In this document: positions 13,138 through 27,300 of the stretch, one piece after another | Position numbering within the stretch: the stretch's first letter is position 1 | Layout of the letters: each line of letters starts with the position of its first letter | Source of the DNA: Numida meleagris | Lineage: Eukaryota; Chordata; Aves; Galliformes; Numididae | NCBI RefSeq assembly: GCF_002078875.1 | Contig: NC_034412.1 | Location: forward strand, 32,311,552-32,375,551 | DNA length: 64,000 bases | Direction of reading: 5' to 3' | Notes under the pieces: model-generated | Databases searched by the model: none | What the model was told of the DNA's origin: nothing | The model's input: only the letters and a program-made list of their open reading frames with translations | Made by a program: the position numbers and the translations under genes

Positions 13138-16100
13138 GGGAATGTGTCAAATGTCATCAGAGAAGCATTCCTTTAAGCATTCAAGCTTCGAAAAGTGCAG
13201 AGAATTCTGCCAGCACTGTGCATGAAAGTCTTACTGCCTTAAACATACTCTGTCCTGACATTTAACTGATTTTTTCTTTTTTTAAATCTGTAGCCTGTAA
13301 ATGATTCTGTGATGCTATCTTTTGAGTAATGCATGAGAGGGATGCTCTGATGTGCTATTCAAACATAAGTTTATTCTAAGTCAGAGGAACTACTGTTTCG
13401 GAAATAGATATTTTTATATGACACAAATGCTGTAACAATGGTTGTTCAGATAAAAATGTTCATACTAGCTGACCAAGAAGGACAAGTATTCTGTTATTTA
13501 ATAACTGTGACAAGGAATAATAAGTACCACAAAGCATGCAGCATGGTAAGGAAATTACATAGAAGTGAGATAAGAAAAAGAACATCTTTTCCTGTTAGTT
13601 CATATTTACTTAAATTTTTATCTCTGACCTCTCCATAAAGCAGGATTTTCATTGTTCAGTGTCCCTGAAAAGATACGTTCCATTCTTTCAAATAAGAGCA
13701 GAAGCAATGAAGCAAACATGAATTCAGCCACAACAAATGTAGTGACAGCGAGTTGGCTCAACCGAGGGAAGACATTTTGCTGTGATCTGCAGAACCTGAA
13801 TACCAAGCAGCTAGGAAGTGTGGTAGGCTGACTTTCACGTGCAGCACCAATCGTACTTTTCACACCCTTTAATAAATTTGGGGTTGTTTTTAATCAGTCT
13901 TCAGAAAGCCTCACACAGGGGCTCTCAAAAGCAGAAGGAATTCTGTGATCCAGATATTTACATTTACATTATTTGCATTTGTGGTAAATATTTTGGTCAT
14001 CTATGTTAAGAATCTCATGACATTAAAAAATTAGAAGTAATACTGCCTTGGAAGAATGATGCCTGCATGTCAATCACACACACAACTTTTTCCTCCACAA
14101 TTTTCTCTCTTAACATCTATTATTGAGTTATTTGCAATACCTTGTATAATAGTCAAAAATAAGTTGCAGTGTCAGAAAAGATTTAAGGAAAACCAAAGCA
14201 AATGCTGAAGATGTCAACTAGAAGTTATGTTGCCTTAATTTTCAGTGACCAAGCATTTCACTCGGTTTCTTGTGAGAGGCCTGCCCAGTGTTGGTGCTCT
14301 GTTGAAACTTTTTCTTTCAGAAAATCATGAGGAAGGTCAGCCCTGGATTTCTTCAATTTTGATTGCTAATAAAGATTTTAGTTAGCAAAAGCAGAGTGAG
14401 AGTCTTTCAGAAAACTCACGCAAATATTTTTGGTCAAGGTATAAGTGCACCACGTGCATGCTTCCTCTACTACTGTACAGTGCAGTAAGTAGTGCAGGGA
14501 ATCAGAGAAGCTCTAAAATAAGACGGTGATTAGTTAAAACAATTTTATATCTGATTAACTTTGTTTTGCTTCTGATCGATTGGTTGGAGTAGTTCCTACT
14601 TTATTGAGGTGTTTGTGCTAAGCACGTAGTCTGCCTTCAGGCTGGCATGGGTGGTGCGGGGCTGTGCCAAACTTCCTGCTCCTCATAGGGCCACCATTTG
14701 CAGTGGCTTGGTGATGATCTGAGACACTTCTCATGTTATTTACAGAACTGGGAGGAATCCACTTGGATGTCCTCGGTTTTAATATTTGGCAGTGAGTTCG
14801 GTAGCCAAAATGAAGATTTCTATTTTGCTTCACAAGAAGAAGTAAGCAGAGTCAGTCCTGATGATTTAAGACAGATGTTTTGAAAGAGGCCACCTATACT
14901 CATTTTTCATCTTCATATTTAATAATTTTATACTTCTCCTTAAACGGTTCAGCATAAAATATATTGCATTGCTTTCATTTTGTATTAATGTATGTCACTA
15001 CATTTTAGTCCTCCATAGTTAATGTTTTTGATATAGAACTTTCCAAAGATAATTTGTCTCTTTGTGTATGTGTGTTGTTTTCTTTTATCAACGCCATAGC
15101 ATAGTTTCATGCATTGCATCAGCCTCGACACATTACAGATGAAAAGGAAGAGAAAAGAATGAAAAATTTGTTTTCCAAATTATTAGTAAAAGCTTATTTC
15201 CCCAGAATAGTGGAGGCCAGGTAGCTGGCAGACAGGCTTTCAAAGCTAGTACACAGTTTTCATTTGATAATTATTTTCATTCTCACTATGTAGCTCCTCG
15301 GCAGCAAGTGGAGCATCCAAACCATACCCCATGCCTGGAATAGTATTAAAAAAGAAGGTGAGAGAACTCTTCACCTATACTGATTTTCTTTCTACAGTGA
15401 AGGCCTACATTGACACTGTTAAAAATAATTAGGAAATCAAGCTGAGGGCCCGTGTGGCCTTTTGATTCAATACCTTACTGAAATAATAATTAATTAATAA
15501 TAACAATACAATGCAATAATTTGCCTGATGCAATGAACGAAGATTTGAGTCCTTGGTCTGTGACCATGATTGAGTAAAATTAAAAAACAATGCAGTGTTC
15601 CTTTGGGCATGCTCTAGTGTGTTAGTGTGCAGTGACATGTACTGACAAGGCATCTCTAACAAGTGCTGCTGGTTTCATTTACAGACCTGCCAATAGTGGC
15701 TAGCAATTGCCTATGAAAAGCCTTTATACACTAGCCCGTAAAGCAACACAAAATTTTCATTACGGTTCACTTAAAAAGTGCTTGTTTTGCAGGATAGAGG
15801 CCATGTCAATAAAATGGATTGGGTGTCACTTAAACCAAGTGACATGCTAATCTCCTGGAGCCCTTGTGTCCATAATCTCTACAGGACACAAGTCAGTTTA
15901 GAAGCATGAGCTGTTCTCACAGGTAGTGACTATTGAGCTCTTTAATGTAAATTCAAAGGCAAAGCTTATCAGTGTGTTTCAGAAATTGCTTCAGTGTGGT
16001 TGCTGTCTATGGGAAAAAAATCCCCACACTTCCCCCAAAATCCCTGGGCAACTTCCAAGCTTTCACTGTGCCTGCAAGCACCTTTTAATTATAAAGAAAT

Positions 16101-18614
16101 TGGTTTTGGTGATATGTGCCCTGTGACCAATTGGATTAGAGGCATTTCTTCTGGCTATTATTAAGCTAACTTGACTATTGCCCTTGTGTAGCTAAGCATG
16201 ATCAAAATATAAAGTATGGGGAAGCATCTCAATTATGAACCATAGTACAGTGCTCCTGCAGACTAAATTCTTCTGTTCATTAGGAAAAAAAAAAGCTTCA
16301 ATGGCTAGTAATGCTATCAAGAAAGGGCAGAATAATAGGCACAGGATCAAGGATACTGTAGCTCATCCACATGAGTTACAAAGTTCTACTGAATGACTCA
16401 GACTGGCTTTTTAACACTTCTGTGGGCTGGTTATTCTTAGACAATTGGTAGGGCAGTTAAAAATCCATGGACAGTCTCTGACTCCTTGTAAAGATCTGAA
16501 GACTAAGAAGTACGGTCTCTTTGGATGACTGCAATTATCTGCTAAACATTATTATGAGATACTGAAATACATTTTATGTTCTACATTCTTTCTGTATTTG
16601 GTTTATCCCCTTCCTCTGCTAAATAACAACACATTTCATGCTAGCTATAAATTGAAGCCAGTTACTTTTTTGTTCATTTGAGCTGTATCAAGTTTTTCAC
16701 TAGAGAGGTGATCTGTGAGTCAAAACCAGTTTGTCAGAGTAAGCAGTAGTCAAAAAACTAGGGGCAGAATGCTCATATGTACTTCTGACATTCTGATCTA
16801 TCTCACTCTGAAGTCATGAACTGAAACCAACGTAAATGGATAGGCTCCATTTATTCTTCTGCCACCATTGTTTACCAAGAGCAGTGCAAAATGCAGCCTT
16901 CCTGGCTGCCTGCGACTATATTTGGTGTGAATTAAATGATAACAGGTGGCCAACTCTTCAAAATATTTTTACTTCTCATGAGGAAGGGTGGAAGGGGAGG
17001 AAACAAAGGAGTTTTAAGAGATCTGAAATTTCATCATGGATGGAGCTTTTTGTTTGATAGAAATAGGAGTTAATCATAAACAGCAACGTAAGAACGTGCT
17101 CCAGCTAAAATAACTTATTATTAAAATGAAGTATCAGAGGTATTAGAATGAAGAACCAGAGTTAATCTTCATCAGTCTTACTGACAGATCTCCATATGCT
17201 GATTGAGAAGATTTATTGAGTTGTAAAACAGACAGTATCACTGCTTCTGTTACCCCTTTACACCTCTCTGAATGGTATGGAGATTTGGTCAACTGCTTTG
17301 TGACACTGAAGTTTGTAGAATTTTTGCTGTGCTCTCTCTCACACACACAAAAAAATAAAAATAAAAAAAATATACCTATGCAGTTATTGAGACCTGCAGA
17401 CACTTAGCCGTCATTTCTCCCATTCCTAAAACATAAAACCCGTCTTCTAATTCCCATCTTGGAATTGATCACAGTCAATTTGTACTTATCTGTTTGGGCC
17501 ATATTTTATTTCTTTATTATGCATAAATGCTCCTCCCACTAGTCTTTCTCTCTTAAGATAGCAGTAAGACAATTCAATTCCCTTATAGCCATTTTTCTAC
17601 AGTGAAACACAAAGGCAAAGCAGACTCTTGTTTTAAGATGTGCTCTGTATTCCTTTGGTCACTTCAGCAGTCTTTCTCCTCATTCAATCTAAGATAAATT
17701 CTTTTTAGTTGTAAAGATGGCTTTTATCAGAAGTATGAGTAAAATTAAGATTTAAGGTCTCATCTGTTAAGTGGCTGTATTACTGTTTGTCAATTTCTGC
17801 TGGAAATACCTTGTGTGATACATGTTTGCATTTGTCTTTTCCATGAGTATGTTATACAGTATCTAAAAATCAGTTCTACACAGAGAATCTTAAATTTCCC
17901 TGTGATACACTGCTACACTTATATTTATCTGTTCTATTAGAAATGAGAATAGAAACAAATTATTGTTACTAGCTCATAAAAGCTTGCAGTTCGTAATATG
18001 TAATTTCATTTCATACCTGTGTCCCATCCTCAATGCAATCTGTGTTTTCCTCCATTGTATCTCCATATCTCCCACTCTTATCGATTCCATTCAACATTTT
18101 ATTATGAAGAAATGCAATTAGTATCCAACATCTTTGTGCCAAGTTTAGCTGTAAAATTATTAAATAAGATTGATTCTAAAAGAAAATTTGGAGAACTCAG
18201 CTACTGATCTCGTTCCAGTACAGCTGTTTGCTCAGGATGACCTGTCATCGTCTGTTCTCTAGTGAGGTCCTTTGGCATTTGATATTTCCTATACTAATCC
18301 CCATCTTTTCCATTTATAGAACAAGTTATTGTTATATTAAATATTTTACTGAAATTAAATAGTTTACCTCGTGACATTCCATTTGTTTTAAGGAGCTGCT
18401 GATCTCAAATCTTGCAGTGCATTATGAGCTATTCCATATAATTCCATACAAAGTAATTTGAGGTTCTCCTTTATCTCATTTTCTGTTAATTTTCATGTCG
18501 TTAGTTATTCGTGCATTCAAAATAGTGATCTAGCCTTTTCTATTATGACTTTGTCGAGCTCTCATTGAGGAGTCTTTTTCATGTAATTTTTACACAAAAT
18601 GAGTTCTAGTCCTC
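13138..18614. other. AT-rich DNA, no gene seen
   Basis: No supported gene. A slightly GC-richer patch lies at about 14625-14720, but the open frames across it are short on both strands and show no family motif. A CACACA plus A-rich tract lies at about 17338-17370. Confidence 0.55.
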
Positions 18615-18634
18615 TTTTTTTTTTTTTTTTTTTT
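18615..18634. repeat. Poly-T tract (T20)
   Basis: Twenty consecutive T. No retroelement body was recognised on the 5' side of the corresponding minus-strand A tail, so a processed retrocopy is not supported. Confidence 0.85.
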
Positions 18635-20106
18635 CCATTTATTGTGCTATAGAAGAACTCTTAGAATGTAGGAGATGGGGCTATGTTGGGTCTGCTTTTC
18701 TTCTTGAGCAGGGCATCTGTTATATCATCAGCAGGAGAGGAAGTATAGATTTCTGCCGCAAATCCCATGTCTTGAGCACAGGACCATCACCAACAGAGGA
18801 ATGGCTGTATTTTTTTGGAACATGAATTCACCACATTCATCCACTTAATCTGTAGCTCCATGAATTAAAGTAATTGTACCATTAGTGACATCCTTCTACT
18901 TAAGTCAATTGTGCTTTCCTTGTCTTGCAGATAGAAAGTGAATAATCCCTACAGAGATACAAGTCAGAGTTTCTTCTCAACTTCGATTATGTAGGACTTA
19001 GTAACAGTGTTCACTTTGATGAGAACAAAAAGAGCTCTCTCTGCACTTTTTTAGCCACATCTCCTTTTGGAGGATGGTTGATGCATATCTTCTGGATATA
19101 TGACGAAGAGAGTGAGGAGTTAATGGCTCAGTGTAACAAGGTGCTCCGTGCCAGAACTGTGCAGCTGTAATGAATTGGCTTAAACATTAGCAGTATAAAG
19201 TAATTTAAGATTAAATTTTACAGCTCATATTTTTGCAGTTAGCATTACCCACTATTACAAGATATCTCTGTCTCATATTTCACACCATGTAGGACTGATT
19301 GTCACTGAAATCCCCTCCTCTTGGCCCAAAGAGATATCATATCTGAGAAGCTAAAAGCAAGGATAAATACATTGAGAAACTTGAACTAGAACTGTCTTCA
19401 GATGAATATATTTTTAATCATCTTATTTGGCAACTGTTAAATTATCCAAATCATATCCTGTTTCTAACATTCTCCTATTGCAACATGAAACAGTTCTTTC
19501 ACAAATGTCTCAGTGTTTCATCATTCTTTTGGGGGTGTCAGGAGAAATATGTCTTAAAATAGTAATACTGCTGCTTTACAATCTTTGCCTTTTACTTCCT
19601 TCCGAGTTAGTACAGTAGAAAGTAGCAAATGATAATGTTGATCTGTGTGAACTCTACAAAAAGTATATATCGACCATAAATCAACTTGTACTGAGATAAT
19701 TTTACTGCTTTTCTCATTTGTATTCTCTGAGGCACGCAAACGTGTCACGTCAATCAAATAATTTTATATAATAGCATTTTTAATGTATTAAAATAGTTGA
19801 AAAAAAAGCAAAATCTGTGGTTATCTGAACATGTCTTTTAGTGGGAAGAAGGGCAAAGAAAAATGTCTTCACCAGCCACTTTTTTGAAATCTCACATTTC
19901 CTCTTCAGTTCCACAGTTTCTATTTATGGATCTAATTTTAAAAATGGAGTGAAAAACTGATCCAGATTAAAATCAGGCTCAAAACAGGCTTTCTTTACTG
20001 TAGCTAGGACCTATAGATGGTTGTATAGCATGGCAATGTGGGAGCTGGAGAGACTGGTAAGGAAGTGAGATAAAAAGAAATGCTCTTTAAGCAAGAATTG
20101 CTCCTG
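18635..20106. other. AT-rich DNA, no gene seen
   Basis: Nothing recognisable beyond ordinary AT-rich sequence and short spurious open frames. Confidence 0.55.
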
Positions 20107-20160
20107 TTTTTTTTTGTTTGTTTGTTTGTTTTTTGTTGTTGTTTTGTTTTGTTTTGTTTT
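20107..20160. repeat. T-rich (TTTG/GTTTT) simple repeat
   Basis: An impure microsatellite of TTTG, GTT and GTTTT units. It causes Phe/Cys/Val-rich and Lys/Thr/Asn-rich open frames on the two strands, which are not genes. Confidence 0.85.
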
Positions 20161-21118
20161 CACATGGACTATAAAATAAAGGGAAGATGCTGCCAGAAGA
20201 GTAACAAAATAATGCATTTACTTTCAAAATTTTTTTTTCCTGCAGAGGAAAAGCAGTGCTTGAAAATAGAATTTAAAGAGAAAGTGAAAATAAGTCAATT
20301 TTTTTTTTCAGAAGACTTTAAAAGTACAGGTTTGCTTTTGCGTAGGAGAGGAGTTTTGGCACTGACATTTGTCTCTAGAGTGTTCAAATTTTAACATATT
20401 CCTGCAGCCTTCAAACTGATGTTCAACAACTGGAAAATATGCTCTGCCTTTGAATGAAAATTGGTCTTGAATGTTGCTGTTGGCTTGGATTTACTGTCCT
20501 TCTACACCTGTTTTCAGGCAGTAAAAACAACACCCACATTGGGAAGCCCTTAGTGTATTTGGACAGAGGGACAAATAGAGATACCTTGAGGTGCAAATAA
20601 TGAAAAACAAAAGCCTGCTTGGAAGAGAAAAATCTGATGGAAAGCTGGTTTACAAAGTGCCATCATAATCTTTTAATGGCTGTGCAAAGTTTAAAGTGAT
20701 ACAAGGTCAATATGCTATGAAGATAAATTAGTACCAGGTACATGAAGCAATTATACAAATAATCATGCTATAGAAACAGCCAACACTTAAACACTGAAAT
20801 AAAAGCATTTATTTATACACTGAAGCTTTTCAGTGTCACCTTTGTGAGGACTACTCTGAAACTTTTCTTCTAAATTCTGCTGTTGTCTTTTTGCATGCAA
20901 CAGTTCTTTCATTTATATTTTCTCTTCCAATGGTGTGTTATCCAGGAGAGGCCAAACTGTCACCATCAGAGGCAAACTCCTACTCTGATTGCTTGCACAT
21001 GTGAAATCTTATTGTCCTTCCAGTGGCTTTGTGGCCTCTAATAAACTACTTTTTTTTTTCCCCTCTGATATTCAACAACAGTATTGCATAACTGTGCTCC
21101 TGAAATTGTCTTTTCACT
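20161..21118. other. AT-rich DNA, no gene seen
   Basis: Short T-runs (about 20229-20238 and 20300-20309) and otherwise unremarkable sequence. No gene is supported. Confidence 0.55.
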
Positions 21119-21137
21119 CCCCCCCCCCCCCCCCCCC
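21119..21137. repeat. Poly-C tract (C19)
   Basis: Nineteen consecutive C followed directly by TTTT. The minus strand carries G19. It is the longest pure C/G homopolymer in the window and could form an i-motif on plus or a G-quadruplex on minus. Confidence 0.9.
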
Positions 21138-21326
21138 TTTTCCTTAACAAAAATGTAAAGGAAATTGGCTTTTATGGGCTTCACTGTAAATCAGGGTCTT
21201 AAAATACTCTAAAGGCAATTAAAAAAGCCATCAGTATTTCTTTGTGGGTGGAGACTAAACTGAATAAACTATTCTTTTTTCAGATGGTACCAAATGCTTT
21301 TTTCAAAATAGACTGCTGCAGGCTGG

Positions 21327-21353
21327 TTTTTTTGTTTTTTTTTTTTTTTTTTT
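21327..21353. repeat. Poly-T tract with one G
   Basis: A run of T interrupted by a single G at 21334. No element body was recognised beside it. Confidence 0.8.
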
Positions 21354-24300
21354 GCATTTACTAGGTCGTGGAGCCTAAGTGTATTCTTTCAAGCATAAAA
21401 GGAAAATATCTGCTATTTGTTTGGGTTTATTTATTGCAATTATATTTGCGAATCATTTTATCTTAAAGACTTTTATTTGCTTCGGAATGAAGCAAAAGAT
21501 GGAGTGAACTGGTTTTTATACATTCAGATGTTTACTCTGGAGACACAGAAAACACTTTTTCCAGACTACTAAAAAGGCAGCTATGAGGCAAAACATCAGC
21601 ACTTGTTTTTTTGTTGAGTCTTTATAGAATGTGGAACAACTAAGGTGAAAAAAAACAACCTACAATCCTTTTACAGGGATCTGTGAGGGCAGATGTGCAG
21701 CCATGCAAACTGCACATGCCACCTCAAAGAGTAATCCATTGTTTGCACTTACTGTACTTAAGGAACTGGCTGACAGGCTTTTAAATTAACTGTCAAGTTA
21801 ATGTTAATTATTTCTTGTCTGTGTGCCTAGATAGCAATGAAACTGGTGAAATGTATCTATAAGTACATCTGGCCTGAGCCAGCTGGAGCCATTGTGGTCT
21901 GCGAAGCTTGTGTCTTGAGATAATGGAGTAGGTTTCTGCTGACATTCTGGCTCTGAGGGGTCTCTGAACAATGCACATGCACATAAGCATTATCAAGGTA
22001 AATTTTCCTTGAGGAAACATCAGTGTTTCATTCAGACATCATGGAGTCCATCCTGAATTGACTAGTGGGATGGTTTGGTGAATCCAGCCACCACTCTTCA
22101 TCCAGCACACTTGTGGTAGCTTATCAGGCTCCTTGAAGGAACAAGGAATTGTGCATCACAGTGCTTGAAATGTTGGCTCAGTTCTTCTTCCAAGGAGCGT
22201 GTGTCTGCTCATGTGCAGAGAAAGACAGTCTAGAGAAAGATGGATTTTTCAAAACAGCTGAAAGATTTCCTGTCCTCCGTCTGCATCTACTGAAAGGAAG
22301 TGGTCCTTTTCCAGCTCCCAACTAGTTCTGGGAATTGTCTAAGTTTCTTACTGCCATAATAGGCACCTGCATTTCTAGAGATCCAGCATGGGTGATGGTT
22401 TTCACTGCACCACCCAGCTGGTAGCAGAGTTCTTAGCAAGGACACCATGCAAGAAGTATGAGAGCTTGGGAATTTGTTGTCTCTCAACTTGTGGTAATTA
22501 GCGGATTGATAGTTGTCTGTGTTTATCCAGAGGGGATATGTAGGTGATAGCGTCAGTAAAACATGCATGAAGAGTAATCATCATCACTTACTTAAACCCT
22601 AAACTCACGGGGGCTTTAGAAATGGATATGGATCATTGGCTTGCAAAACTGCTATTCTAAAAGGTCATTGCATCACCAGTCCCGCCCTTTTGTTTTCAAC
22701 TCAGGTATTGCAGATGCACACCCTCTTACAGATTGCTTTGGGTAATCCCATGTTACAGCTACTTTTTGATACACTGTGAAACACATTGGTAACTTTATCC
22801 TCAGCTCTTCTGCCTCCTGTTTCATACATCACAGTTGCCCGGTTCATCTAAACTTGTAATCTACCAACATAAACGTGTAAATCTATATTTGTATCAATCA
22901 CATCAGTGCAGATACATAACAGTGGATAATGTCCACAGCATGAAGAATTTAATTGTGCTTTTCCTTCAACTACTTGACAGAACCAGAAAGCATGAAAAAC
23001 ACAGAATAGTTCAAAGTAGAAAAGTTTGCATATATCTTAAAGTTTTAAAGACAGCATTTAAATGAATTTATTTCCCCCAAAAGATGTTGTACTATTACTA
23101 ACAGCAGTTATTCCCCTTCATATCCACTCACCAGTCGATTAAATTGTTACATGGTAAAAACCTGCTACGGAGAGCTTTTTTAAAACACAGTCTTCGTACC
23201 CATAAAAGGTTGTGCACAGTACTGATAATCATGTTTGGATTTAAACACAACAGCTCATGGTATCTGAGGGCTAATAAAGCTTTTTGGAATCTCTATAATC
23301 AAAAATTCTGGACTGATCTTTGAAACGTGGTGGCAAATAGAGCTGTGGCTGGAGAACACTAAGTGCAGAAGAATGAAGCTATAAACAGAGCCATTACTAA
23401 TTTTTACAGTTTTCCTAATATGGATTGTTGCATAGAGGATTCTTTTGCCTGCCAAGATGATATAACCACACAGAGCCGCAATTTCAAAGAGTACATTTTG
23501 AGGGCTCAGTATGGTGCATGTTCCTTCTTACATTGTGTCTGTTCCTTTTCCACTATGCAAATAGCTTCTAATGGCACTTCTTTCTTCCTGCCCCTCCAAC
23601 AGTGGCCTTTAATATGAAAACAGGCACAAGCGTGTTTTGATGAAGCTAAAATGACCCACCTCAAACTTGAACATCTGCAATCTAACCCTGGGATTGAAAT
23701 TCATCTCAGATGTGCAGTGAATTTTGATTGCCCATATTATGTGTGCTTTCTTTTGTTTTGTTTTACTGCTGTTAGGGCAGGCACTCAAGCTTTTATATGC
23801 AAATGGAAACCAATATGGTAAGGAAAAGAAGCCTTATTCTTCTTGCCTTTCCAGTGAACAGCTGCAGCTGCATTTTCTGCACAAGTTTCTTCAGGTGAAT
23901 AACACCAGGAGTTAGGTGTTGAGGCAGAAGCAGTGTGGAACAACACAAGCACTTTTCCACAATGCCTCCCAGCTATGTTGACTATGAGGTCTGCAGTGCT
24001 CTGTTTACAGTTCTGTACCCATGCTGCTGCCCTTAGAAGAGGCATTTTCGTTCACAACACCTGTAATCATAGTCCATTTGAAGAGCATTTAATCTGCTTT
24101 ATTTGTTCTGAGACACTTATAGTTGCTCTTTGCAGGTTAAAAGGGACTTCTTCAGGTCTGCTACTTTTAGGTAGGTACAAGGAGTCAGTGAATTCACAGA
24201 ACACATCAAGGATTTCAGAGTAGTTTGTATATAGCAATGCAAAATCTGAATGGTTTGCAGTCATACTTAGCAAGAAGAAATAGTGGCTTAAAAAAAAAAA

Positions 24301-27300
24301 CACACACAGCTTAGGAAACGCCATTGCTGAATTTGCCAGTGCACTCTTTACCTTAGGCCCTCTGTGGATATACACTACAGTGCATTGTTCACTTGCATTC
24401 TGCTTTGCTCTCAATCTTCTCCCTTTGCATCAGGGATCAGTGTTACATTGGACATGTGATCTATACTGTGCATATACTCTTCTTGCCTCCTGATTGCCTC
24501 ATACTTAGTTCCAGACAACTACAGCCACAACATGTTTCAAGAACCCTAATCAAGCTCCTTGTGCAAGCTTTTGAACTTCAGTTTTGTTGTCTCAAAGAGG
24601 TCATTATGTGTAATTGGAGGAAACTGACATAGCTGAAGTGAGAGTAAGTCTTAAGGTTAAACCATGCATTTAAAATGCTCTGTGTTGTATATATACCTAA
24701 ATAGTAATTTTGGCAGGCCTAGAGAAAGCAGTATTTTTGGAGCTCACACAGACTGAAAGTGGAGTTATTAGTGGCTGACCATCCCCTCTCATACATAAGG
24801 ACACCAGAAGATTTGCACGTGGTGATAGCATCAGATGAGTAGTGCATCATTTTAACACAGGTCAATAAATCATATTTGTCTCCAGACACATTTCTGAGCA
24901 TCAGCATCTGAGCAGAATTGCTATGTAATCTTTAACCCGTCCTGCACCCCCTGCCCTGGCTGACATAGAACTGTAGCAATGTTATCTGAAACAGGCAGCC
25001 ACAGTATGAAGGTGGACCTTTGTCATCATTGTTTTGCCATGGAATCACCCTGGGGAATAGAAAAGGATGAGCTGCTGTTGTCTGGCCCCGCTCTTGAACC
25101 TCCCCTTCTTGCAGGAGCTGCGGGCTGTGTGGATCCCAATGGGGAGCTATTGCAGGTTGCCACGGATGTGAGCAGTCGCTGCCTTCCAGTGGCGAGGGGC
25201 CACAGCATGCGTTGAGTTCCTCCTGGGCATAGTTCCAAGCATCCACAGTCACGCACTTGGGCAGAGATCTTTTGCTGGAGATCTTACCTCAGGTTTATTA
25301 TTTCTGCTGAATTCTGGCCGATCAGTTGAGATTCCCACTAGGAGGTGGGGGGAAAATAAGTGGAAAGCTGTAGAAAACGGAAAGGACAAAGGACAGAATA
25401 AGTTGAGCAACAACCAGTGTATTTAGAACTAAAAATGAGAAAGTAATCATCCATGCCTAAAACTTAACAGGATTTATTTTAAACTCCAGCTGACTGTGCG
25501 TAGAAGACAGTCAGAAAGCACAATAGCAGTCTCTTAAGTACCAATTAGTGAGCTATGGAAAGTGCAGGCCCAGTGAGTTCAAAAATTGTGTATAATTTTT
25601 AGGTGTGTGACACAGGTGTTTCTCTTTTGGAAACAAATCCATTTTGCAGGGAACAGGGAAAAATATTCAGGATGTAATGGGAAGCTGGAGGCCCAGAATA
25701 ATGTCAGCAAACTTGTTTGCCTTGAAAGAGACTGTTTCTCCAGAATGTCTTACTCAGAGTTTTCTGGGAGGAAGAAAAGCATATGTTAATTAGCTGCTTT
25801 AAAAATCTAATACTTTTTGGTTTGGAAATGGTTCCTTCACAAAATGAAAATACCCCATCTTTTAGCAAAGCAGCTCTCCACATCGTAATTCAAATGTGCA
25901 AAGCAATCCCAAAATTCCTGCTGACCGTTTATTAGGAAGAACGTGTACTATGAGATCTGAGAAAGCTGTAGTATGACTGCACACATTTACACATTCAAGG
26001 AGGCTATTATGTTTCTTCCTTGAGAGAAGCTTATAAAAATGCAGAAGGGTACTTTCATTCAGAAGTATACTGTCACATACCAAGTGGGTTCTTTTTTTAT
26101 GTCTTTTTTCCTTTTAGCTAAGAACTGCAGAGTCGCAAGTCTTACTTGTACCAAATATATAGATAAACCCACTGTCATACATTCCACTTAAGAAATTGGG
26201 CTTGCATTTTAGAGATTAAAAATGTGAAGAGGAAGAGCTGCTCGTTTATCAATTGAGCACTCTCGGTGGACATCCAACTGATAGTGCCTGTACATACTGC
26301 TGTCCTCAGCTAGGAACTGCTGTTCCTCTCCAACCAGGCTCAGCTCAGGGAGTGCTCACACATCTTTATGGTGTCCTGAGATCTGACTTAACATTCCTGT
26401 CTTTCCTATGCACTTCCTCAACTTTAATAATAATATACAGTAAATTAGGTGTCCCTGTATTTGGCAGGACATTTTTAAAGAGGGTAGAATGGTGATTTGC
26501 TGCAGGATGGGTAAATGGTGATTAGCTCATTCAGGGAATATCACAAAGCCAGGGGATGCATTTCACAGCAAAAAGCAGCAGGAGCAGCATTGCTGTCTAC
26601 AATCTGCACAGAATCAAAAGATCCAGTAAGTGCCGAATCAAAACCAGGTGCCTTAAAATGCACTGCCTTATATGGGTATAATGCTACTTTGTCATATGAG
26701 TGCATGGTATTTTTTCCTGTTAAACTTTTTTTTTTTTTAATTAGCAAGAATTATTGCAGAGTGCAAATTAGGCACATGCTCCCATCTGAGCATGTATGTC
26801 TGTATTTTTCCTATCTAGAATTGTCTGGGAATGTTGAGCGAGAATGTGTAGACAAAGTGAAGTTGTAACAAAAGTTGACAAAGTTGTACTGTAAAGTGCT
26901 GCGTGATGACTGACTAGCAAAAGAAATTCACAGAAATGCTATGGATAAACATAGCGCTGCATTTATGTAGTTAAACATGATGCTCAAAGACAACAACGGT
27001 GATCTGGCTGTAAGCGGTTTATAGGAAAGGAAATAGATACAAGACAAGTAAAAGATAAAGACTGGGAGATTGCTATTAGTGTTGCTAGTATGAGGGGCAT
27101 TCAATTCTTCTAATCTTTGTCAGTGGAAGCATCCTTTTTGATAAAACAAACTGTGTTTTGAAGGAACTCTGAGAGGATATCTTCTCATTCTTCAGTGTTA
27201 AAATAGACAAGAGAGGAAGCTATCTGCAACTTAATATTTCCATGATAGTAGAGGGAAAGGGACAGATTCCTGGATTGTTCTATTTTCATGACTAGCTGTA

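Noticed and set aside
12861..13157. Lys/Glu/Arg-rich minus-strand open frame of 98 codons
   Set aside because: It is the translation of the polypyrimidine tract; low complexity, no gene.
20080..20394. Plus-strand open frame of 104 codons rich in Phe and Cys
   Set aside because: Half of it is the TTTG simple repeat; the rest has no motif.
24932..25256. Minus-strand open frames of 106 and 76 codons
   Set aside because: Overlapping frames in a GC-richer patch with no recognisable family.
26515..26868. Plus-strand open frame of 117 codons
   Set aside because: Includes a T-run and has no motif, no splice sites and no codon bias that I could see.
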